A stretch of 64,000 bases of DNA from Mytilus californianus (lineage: Eukaryota > Mollusca > Bivalvia > Mytilida > Mytilidae). A program made the translations under genes and the position numbers. This document shows, piece after piece, positions 57,418 through 64,000 of the stretch. The notes under the pieces were generated by a model. That model was not told where the DNA came from, searched no databases, and was given only the letters and a program-made list of their open reading frames with translations. How positions within the stretch are numbered: the stretch's first letter is position 1; the number at the start of each line of letters is the position of its first letter. The stretch is from positions 114,033,588 to 114,097,587 of the forward strand of contig NW_026262734.1 of assembly GCF_021869535.1 (NCBI RefSeq). The letters run 5' to 3'.

Positions 57418-58826
57418 GGTTAATAAACTAATGCACATGGACGTTTTCAAAGATGAATTAGGTACAGTGAAAGGTATGCAGGCGTCTTTGAAGTTAAAGG
57501 AGGAAGCCGTGCCGAAACTATTTTAACCACGACCTATGCCGTATGCTCTGCGTGACAAAGTCGCAGATGAAATCAAACGTCTTGAAAAGCAAGGAATTCT
57601 TGAGAAAATTAAATTCTCCGAATTGGGAGCGCCGATCGTTCCTGTAATAAAACCAGATGGAAGCATACGTATATGCGGAGATTATAAAGCTACCATCAAT
57701 TCATGTTTAGAGGTACCCCAGTACCCATTACCAAAAGCAGAGGATTAATTTCGAGATTAAATGGTGGTAAAAAGTTTATAAAATTGGATTTATCTCAGGC
57801 ATATCAACAATTATTGCTATGTGAAAATTCCCGAAATCTTGTTACGATTAATACGCATTTGGGATTATACCGCTATACGAGATTACCGCGTTTGGTGCCG
57901 CTTTAAGTCCTGCAATATTCCAAGAATTTATGGATAAAGTTCTTGAAGGATTAGATGGAGTAGGATGTATTCTAGATGATTTGATAATCACTGGAAAAAG
58001 TGATGAAGAGCATTTGAAAAATTTAGAATTAGTATTAAAACGCCTTAGTGAATATGAATTAAGGCTGAAAAAATCTAAATGTTCTCTGATGAAATAAGAA
58101 GTGGAGTATTTTGCATTTATTGTGAATAAAGATGGCATTCAACCATCTCCGAAAAAAGTGGAAGCTATGTTGACTGTACCAGAGCCGGAAAATGTGAAAG
58201 AATTGCAATCTTGGCTTGGGTTAGTGAATTATTGTAGGAAATTTATTTCAGATATGTCAACAGTGTTACAACCGTTAAATGAGTTGCTAACAAAGAAATC
58301 TAAGTAGAATTGGAATGAAAATTGTAAAAAATCATTTCTGAAATTTAGTAAATTGTTGAGCTCTACAAAAGTGTTAGCTCATTATGATCCAAATGTGAAT
58401 GTTTAATTAGCCGTTGATGCATCTCCATATGGATTAGGTTGTGTAATTTCGCATACATATGAAAATGGAGAAGAGCGACCAATTGCGTATGCGTCGCGCA
58501 CTCTAACAAGTGCTGAAATAAATTATTCAAAAATTGAAAGAGAAGCGTTAGCTATAATTTTTGGAGTTACCCGTTTTCATCAGTATTTGTATGAAAGAAA
58601 GTTCACGTTGATAACTGACAATAAACCGCTATCGTTACTTCTTGGACCAAAAACTGGTATACCGATGTTAGCTGCTTGGCGCATTCAAGGATGGGCTATT
58701 CAACTGAGTGGATATCAGTACGATGTAAAGTGCAAATCGTCCAGCGAAAATGCCAACGCTGATGGATTATCCAGACTGCCGTTGAAGGAAACCCTATGTG
58801 AATCGCCGTTTAACATTTTCAGGTAA
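57418..58826 (+). pseudogene. Gypsy reverse transcriptase and RNase H
   Basis: Pieces in order: GTVKGMQASLKLK, a stop, YALRDKVADEIKRLEKQGI, VPVIKPDGSIRICGDYK, a frameshift near 57745, KKFIKLDLSQAYQQLLL (motif A), another shift near 57890, then CILDDLIITGKSDEEHL, in which both catalytic aspartates of the LDD box survive. Thumb and connection follow (VKELQSWLGLVNYCRKFI). RNase H has LAVDASPYGLGCVIS, EREALAIIFGVTRFHQYLY and LITDNKPL, ending with NANADGLSRLP. Stops at about 57523, 57746, 58096, 58305, 58405 and 58824 and the frameshifts abolish expression. Confidence 0.88.
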
Positions 58827-58829
58827 GAA

Positions 58830-59742
58830 GTGGAGAAAAGAAATGTACAAGCTTTGAACGAACTACCAGTCAGTGCGAATAACATTAAAAGAGAAACAGA
58901 AAAAGATTCAACTCTTGTTAAAGTTAAACATGCTACATTGTATGGTTGGCCGAAATACACTGACATTTCGAATGAGTTGAAACCGTATTTTCGTGTGAAA
59001 GATGAACTATCAATGGGGGAAGGATGCTTTTTACGCGGAATGCAAGTAATCGTTCCTGAAAGATACAGAGCTGATGTACTAAATGAACTTCATGTCGCAC
59101 CACCTGCCGCTACCGCTAATCCATGGATATGGCCTTCAAAAACCTGGCAACGTGTACATATAGACTTTTGCGGACCATTCCTGAACAAAATGTTTTTAAT
59201 TGTAGTGGACGCACACTCAAAATGGATTGATGTTATCCGAATGTCGAGTACAACATCAGAAAAGACAATAAACGCGTTGCGATGTTTATTTTCTTCACAT
59301 GGAATACCTACTGAAATTGTGTCGGACAATGGACCTCAACTAACATCGAGTGAATTTGAAACCTTCCTGAAAAAGAATTGAGTAAAACACATTCTATCCG
59401 CGCCGTATCATCCATTTTCGAATGGAGAGGCAGAGAGAGCTGTTAGAACATTCAACCGGGCTATGAAAACAGAAAAATACGAATCCGGAACTTTGAGTGA
59501 AAAACTTTGTAGATTTCTATTGGGCTATAGAACCACGCCGCATAGTATTCCAGCTGAATTGTTTGTGGGAAGAAGATTACGAACTCGTTAAGACGCGCTG
59601 AAACCAAATATCAATGAAAGAATGCAGAGACAGATAAGTAAGACAAAATCGAGAAATCGAGAAATCGCAAAAAGAGAACCTGTGTTAGTTAGAGGCTATG
59701 GAGACAATAACAAGTGGAAACAAAGAGTTATCGTTTTACACT
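58830..59742 (+). pseudogene. Gypsy integrase with deleted zinc module
   Basis: The frame is continuous with RNase H apart from a stop at 58824. After VIVPERYRADVLNELHVA the sequence jumps to PPAATANPWIWPSKTWQRVH, so the HHCC zinc-binding module is missing except for its first histidine. The core keeps its three acidic residues (HIDFCGPF, VSDNGPQ, NGEAERAV). Stops lie at 59379-59381 and about 59589, and the frame ends near 59742 in the C-terminal domain. The loss of the zinc module is a clean in-frame deletion of roughly 50 codons. Confidence 0.87.
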
Positions 59743-59745
59743 AGT

Positions 59746-59903
59746 CATTTCTGGGGCCCTTTATAGCTTGCTGTTCGGTGTGAGCCAATGCTCCGTATTG
59801 AAGACCGTACTTTGACCTATAATGGTTTACTTTTACTAATTGTAATTTGGATGGATAGTTGTCTCATTGGCACTCATACCACATCGTCTTATATCTATGT
59901 AAT
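59746..59903 (+). repeat. Short interspersed repeat, same subfamily as 27015
   Basis: GGGGCCCTTTATAGCTTGCT, GTTCGGTGTGAGCCAATGCT, GTTTACTTTTACTAATTGTA and GTCTCATTGGCACTCATACC. It separates the truncated Gypsy from the LINE that follows. Confidence 0.85.
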
Positions 59904-61214
59904 TTTGGTACAGGAATTAGTGATGTGCACAACTTTATATCTGTGCAGCTAAATTGTGATTTACAAAACATTTTACCAAAAAGAAGATATGCAGTAGAAT
60001 ATTGATGCATCAAATTTTTGTAAATGCAACATATGATCATTTAAGTAAACGTTTCATTGAGGTAGTGACAAACATGCACCTTTGAAGGAAAGAAAAAATA
60101 TTTCCAAATCATTTACCATATATATGAATGCAGAGCAAAAAAGTGCCATTTAAAGAAAAAAAAATGATGTATAATAAATTTCAAAAATTTAGTGGTAGTA
60201 AGAACTGGGAAGCATACAGACGTCAACGCAACTTTGTTACAAAACTAAAAAAAAAAGGTCTATTAACCAATATTTTGTGCTGGGGGCCCTAAATCTAAAG
60301 ATTTCTGGCCAACAGTGAAACCTTTTCTTACAAATTAAGGTAATGTACACCAAAAGGAAACTGTCCTCTCTGAAAATAATGTTCTAATTACAAAACAAGA
60401 TAATAACTATTTTGTAAATGTTGACAAGATTAATGGAAGCAATCAAATAAAGGTTGATGATGTTCACCCGAGTACTTTTACCATTATTTTTTACGATCTT
60501 GACCAAAACAGTTTTCCCTTTTCCCCTATTGATCAAAACTTTGTTGAGGAACGTTTTCCTAAAATTAATGTTAAAAAAGCCACTGGAATAGATGGTATGT
60601 CACCCAAATTACTACATTTTGCTAAACCTGCTATTGTAAAACCTCTTACAGATATATTTATTTTATTGTTATCGTCATCAACCTTCCCTGAGCATCGTAA
60701 TGAAGCTCAAGTTGCACCTACTTACAAAAAGAATAGTGTTACCGGCCATTTCTAAAATTTAGAAAAATGCCATAGACGTACAATTAGTACAGTACTTTAA
60801 TAATATCTTCAATCCATTTTTGGCAGCTTTTAGATCAGGCTTTGGATGTCAGTCGACTTTAGTAAGAGTGATTGAAGGTTGGAAATTAGCCCTAGACCAA
60901 AATAAATACCTTGCAGCTGTCCTGATGGACTTGTCAAAAGCTTTTGACTGTCACCCCCCATCACTTACTGCTACTGAAACTAAAAGCTTATGGTCTTTCA
61001 ATATCATCACTTGATATGTTATATAGTTATTTAACAAAAAGAAAACAGTGTGTGAAATTAAACGAAAATTTGAGTGGTATGCTAGACATATTTAAAGGGG
61101 TACCAAAAAGTTCCATCCTTGGGCCCATTCTATTTAATATTTTTATAAATGATTTGTTCTTTTTTGTTAAAAATTGTGTTCTTTATGTACTTGTGCTGAT
61201 GTCAATACTTTGTC

Positions 61215-61702
61215 AAAGTCTGGAAATTCTTTACAAGACGTAATTTCTGCACTTGAGGAAGACAGCAATTATTTAATACAGTGGTTTTCTTGAAATAAAA
61301 TGCAGGCCAACCCAGAAAAATGTCAAGCTATCTCTTTTGGCAAAAACACACATAATAACACGCTTGTGTTTGATTTGAATGGTATTTCTATATCTTGTGA
61401 GGATGAGGTAAACCTACTTGGAGTTACAATTGATTTTAAGTTAAATTTCAATTATTACTAATTAAAGTCTGGAAATTCCTTACAAGACGTTATTTCTGCA
61501 CTTGTGGAAGACAGCAATAATTTAATAAAGTGGTTTTCTTAAAATAAGTTGCAGGCCAACCCAGAAAAATGTCAAGCTATCTCTTTTGGCAAAAACACAC
61601 ATAATAACACGCTTGTGTTTGATTTGAATGGTATTTCTATATCATGTGAGGATGAGATAAAACTACTTGGAGTTACAATTGATTTTAAATTAAACTTCAA
61701 TT
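61215..61702 (+). repeat. 249-bp tandem duplication inside the LINE
   Basis: 61215-61453 and 61464-61702 (offset 249) both run from AAAGTCTGGAAATTC through CTGCACTTG.GGAAGACAGC and AACCCAGAAAAATGTCAAGC to the TTAAA.TTCAATT phrase. They differ by a few per cent. The copied segment covers the region after the catalytic box, so the element would translate that part twice. Confidence 0.9.
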
Positions 61703-62675
61703 TACATATTTCAAATATTTGTAAAAAGGCTGCAAGGCAATTAAACGTTTTGAAAAGAATTGGGAAACACCTAAACAAACTGAGTAAAATTAAAATTTAT
61801 TACTCATTCGTTATGTCAAACTTTAGTTATTGCCCTTTGACTTACCATTTCTGTTGGGAACAATATTTAATAAAAATAGAAAAAATAAAAGAGCGAGCGC
61901 TTTGTTTTATATATGAAGACCATCAAAACTCGTACAAAACACTACTGCAGGTTTCAATCCTTCTATCACTAAAAACTAGTAGAATACAGTCAAATGCCTT
62001 GGAGAAAATAATTAATAACAAATGTCTTTTATTTATTCAAGATTTAGTAGTTATAAAAGACAATCATATAATTTCAGGTATGTGAACATTGATGAGGTAC
62101 CTAGACCTAGAATCTCAAGTTATGGTAACAGATCTTTTAGATTTGAGGCAGCACAAGTATGGAATTCCCTTCCCAATGAGGCTAGAACTATGATCTCTTT
62201 TGACCAATTTAGGAATTATATAAATTGCTGGTGTGGGGGTCAAAATGCAACTGCAGATCATGCCGATTCCATCCAGTGCTGCCTCATAGCTGAAATTTCT
62301 TTCTTTTCTTCTTTTCTTTTCTGGCCTTTTGCTCTGCCTTTTTTATGCACTAGTAAATAACTGCTATTAAATGACAGTGCTTAATTTATTTATTTATTTA
62401 TGCTTTTTTAGTTTTTTAGTATTTTATGATATTTAATGATTGCTGGTTCCCTCATTCAATGCACACAGAGGTGTTTGACGCATGAGCATTGATCCTGGAG
62501 ATTCAGAAATCAACATTAATTTGCTTTCAATATATATGCATTTTTTGTTTTGTTTTTTACTTATTAGTATTTGCATGAAGCTGCATGATTTTTATATGAT
62601 AGTCGGTTAAAGAGCTCACCAGAGCTCCTGTTTTATCTGTTATTATGTATATATATGCCGACTTGAAATAAAATG

Positions 62676-62697
62676 TACTTACTTACTTACTTACTTA
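62676..62697. repeat. (TTAC)n tail of the LINE
   Basis: TACTTACTTACTTACTTACT directly follows AATAAAATG. A short tetranucleotide tail instead of poly-A marks the 3' end of the LINE. Confidence 0.9.
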
Positions 62698-63409
62698 TCA
62701 CTCATGGTTTACCGGTTACAAATGCATATCACTTATATCAAATGCATAAGGGCAAATAACTCTTATATGGAGTATCCGGAATTCTATGCTCAAAATAGTG
62801 CTCCATACCCTTAGGATATAACGAGCAATTTTGGAAAATAAATTTGTTGTAATCTTTTACGGTTGCGAAGCAGTAGTCCGAACAAGATAACAGTGTTCGG
62901 GGAAATAACTCTTACAAAGTAAAGGGTTCGGTTAAACAGTATCATATTTGAAAGCGTATAAACTGTTCGATATTATATACCAAATATCCAAGGGACTAAC
63001 TACTATTGAAACAACAATACTGCGCAAGAAAAAAAAGTTAGGCGGAAGAAAACAAAATAATTAAAAACCAATTGTTTAGAGAATAATTGAAGGTCTTTCC
63101 ACCCCAAAACAAACATATCTAGGCAGGAAAATAGTCATTCAACTTCAACAATATCAAACGTAATTAAGATGATAAATAACGTCAGTACCTAAATTTTATA
63201 CTTCAAGACCATCATGTATCATTTTTGAAGTTGATACGGAATATTAATCTGATGATTTTTTTTTAGAAAAGGGACGAGACGTTCTTTAACATTACCCTAG
63301 TTCATTAACTTGCTGCTGACGTTGAATAAAGTCTGAGGTATAAGTCTAATAAAATCATAAAATCTAATCTAATCGAGTTTCAAAAGCATTTGATTATACA
63401 CCATGCATT
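62698..63409. other. Gene-free stretch
   Basis: Contains the dispersed phrase AATTGAAGGTCTTTCCACC (63083) also seen at 48145. No coding signal. Confidence 0.45.
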
Positions 63410-64000
63410 CTAATGTTTATTCTAAAAGTGATGGATGTAAAATGACATTTAGAAAGAGCCTTCCTTATAAAAATTAGATTGTATGATATTAATTAGCAGT
63501 AGTTCAACAAGTGAATTAAGGACAACTATGTAATATAAATGAAATTTTCAAGATGTAAAACAATAAATCACCTAGGTCATATGGTTTTGTCATTAGACTA
63601 ACATATTTCATTTTCTGGAAAGCAATACCAATTAAGGTCAAACATTCGATACATAGAACACTTTGAAATATATATATCAATTGTTAATGGGTTTAATCTT
63701 TTTATTTAAAAATGGATTAAGCAAAATTGCTTGATTTTAATTAGACTTGGTCAATCATAAAAACACAGAAGATTAATCTATGCTGTTTTATATGATACAA
63801 ACAAAAACGATTTTTTGTTTCTTCAGGTTTAACAAATTGTTGATTATACATCATGTAATGTATTATGATGGGAATCATATCTGCAGTTGTTGGTGAATTT
63901 AATTAACTGTGTAAATCTTTTTTTTTTGGCAATAATACTACATCTACAGTCTTTGAGGATTCCTATTTTCAGACTAATTAGTTGCTTTATATACATGCGT
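63410..64000 (-). repeat. Copy A4 of the ankyrin-locus block, running off the window
   Basis: 63430-63620 (GATGTAAAATGACATTTAGA, AGTAGTTCAACAAGTGAATT, GGTCATATGGTTTTGTCATT) matches 39825-39995 and 43450-44010. 63700-64000 matches 40640-40990 (GATTGATTG/GCTTGATTTTAATTAG.., ATATGCTGTT/CTATGCTGTT, and CTTTATATACATGCG against CTGTATATACATGAC). In the second module that region ends about 190 bp before the ankyrin exon at 41176, so another exon is expected shortly beyond 64000. Confidence 0.65.

Larger units (their letters stand above)
55881..59745 (+). mobile_element. Ty3/Gypsy element, 3' truncated
   Basis: Order: 5' LTR, primer-binding site, gag with two zinc knuckles, protease, reverse transcriptase, RNase H, integrase. 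There is no polypurine tract or 3' LTR: integrase sequence stops near 59742 where a short interspersed repeat starts. Many stops and frameshifts show it is dead. It differs in sequence from the element at 1-1984, so two Gypsy lineages are represented. Confidence 0.9.
59905..62697 (+). pseudogene. LINE (CR1/Jockey-like) with endonuclease end, reverse transcriptase and tail
   Basis: The sequence starts at the end of the endonuclease (FGTGISDVHNFISVQL, the S-D-x-H motif), then connector (DKHAPLKERK, NWEAYRRQRNFVTKL, KDFWPTVKPFLTN). Reverse transcriptase begins VKKATGIDGMSPKLL and continues with FRSGFGCQSTLVRVI, LMDLSKAFDC, LKAYGLSISSLDMLYSYL, and LGPILFNIFINDLF. The YxDD box has decayed to a TCADVN reading after a frameshift near 61187. 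The C-terminal region includes ANPEKCQAISFGK and LGVTIDFKLNFN, then RSFRFEAAQVWNSLP. A 249-bp tandem duplication lies at 61215-61702. The element ends with AATAAAATG and a TTAC repeat. It is 5' truncated at a short interspersed repeat and has many stops. Confidence 0.88.

Overview
The window looks like gene-poor, AT-rich nuclear DNA of a bivalve mollusc, most likely a mussel (Mytilus-type). The evidence is a complete tRNA-headed MetaSINE-type SINE, a short interspersed repeat seen about a dozen times in both orientations, Ty3/Gypsy, LINE and Penelope-like reverse transcriptase fragments, and many TA-rich microsatellites. The species is an inference. There is no bacterial-style gene organisation, and apart from two small exons I find no intact host gene.

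Layout: 1-1984 is the 3' half of a broken Ty3/Gypsy element with its LTR. 3462-6745 is a diverged non-coding block, interrupted by a 2.1-kb composite insertion with 447-bp terminal repeats (3773-5903). 8225-9154 is a run of SINE copies. 9155-12827 is a 3.67-kb non-autonomous DNA transposon with perfect 27-bp inverted ends, palindrome arrays and a nine-unit ~257-bp satellite. 16585-17600 is a ~160-bp tandem repeat in a longer repeat. 21330-21990 is a degenerate tandem repeat. 27247-28693 is a second inverted-repeat transposon with arrays of a different motif.

36976-44015 is the only region with evidence of a host gene. Two minus-strand exons of exactly 102 bp each encode one 34-residue ankyrin repeat, and each is followed (in plus coordinates) by a copy of the same ~1.5-kb intron block. 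The same block recurs at 3462-6745 and at 63410-64000. The window therefore samples an ankyrin-repeat locus that grew by duplication of intron-plus-exon modules and was then broken up by repeats. The matching sequence at the right edge predicts another such exon shortly past 64000.

46450-47080 (minus) and 54650-55230 (plus) are two decayed copies of one reverse transcriptase. The plus copy is fused in frame to a LINE endonuclease fragment (53965-54650). 48783-49015 is a LINE zinc-finger fragment. 55881-59745 is a second Ty3/Gypsy element, with its 5' LTR, primer-binding site and decayed gag, protease, RT, RNase H and integrase, but no 3' LTR. 59905-62697 is a decayed LINE ending in a TTAC tail. 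All retroelement coding regions carry stops, frameshifts or deletions, and none looks able to make full-length protein. The DNA transposons are purely cis-acting and would need a transposase supplied from elsewhere.
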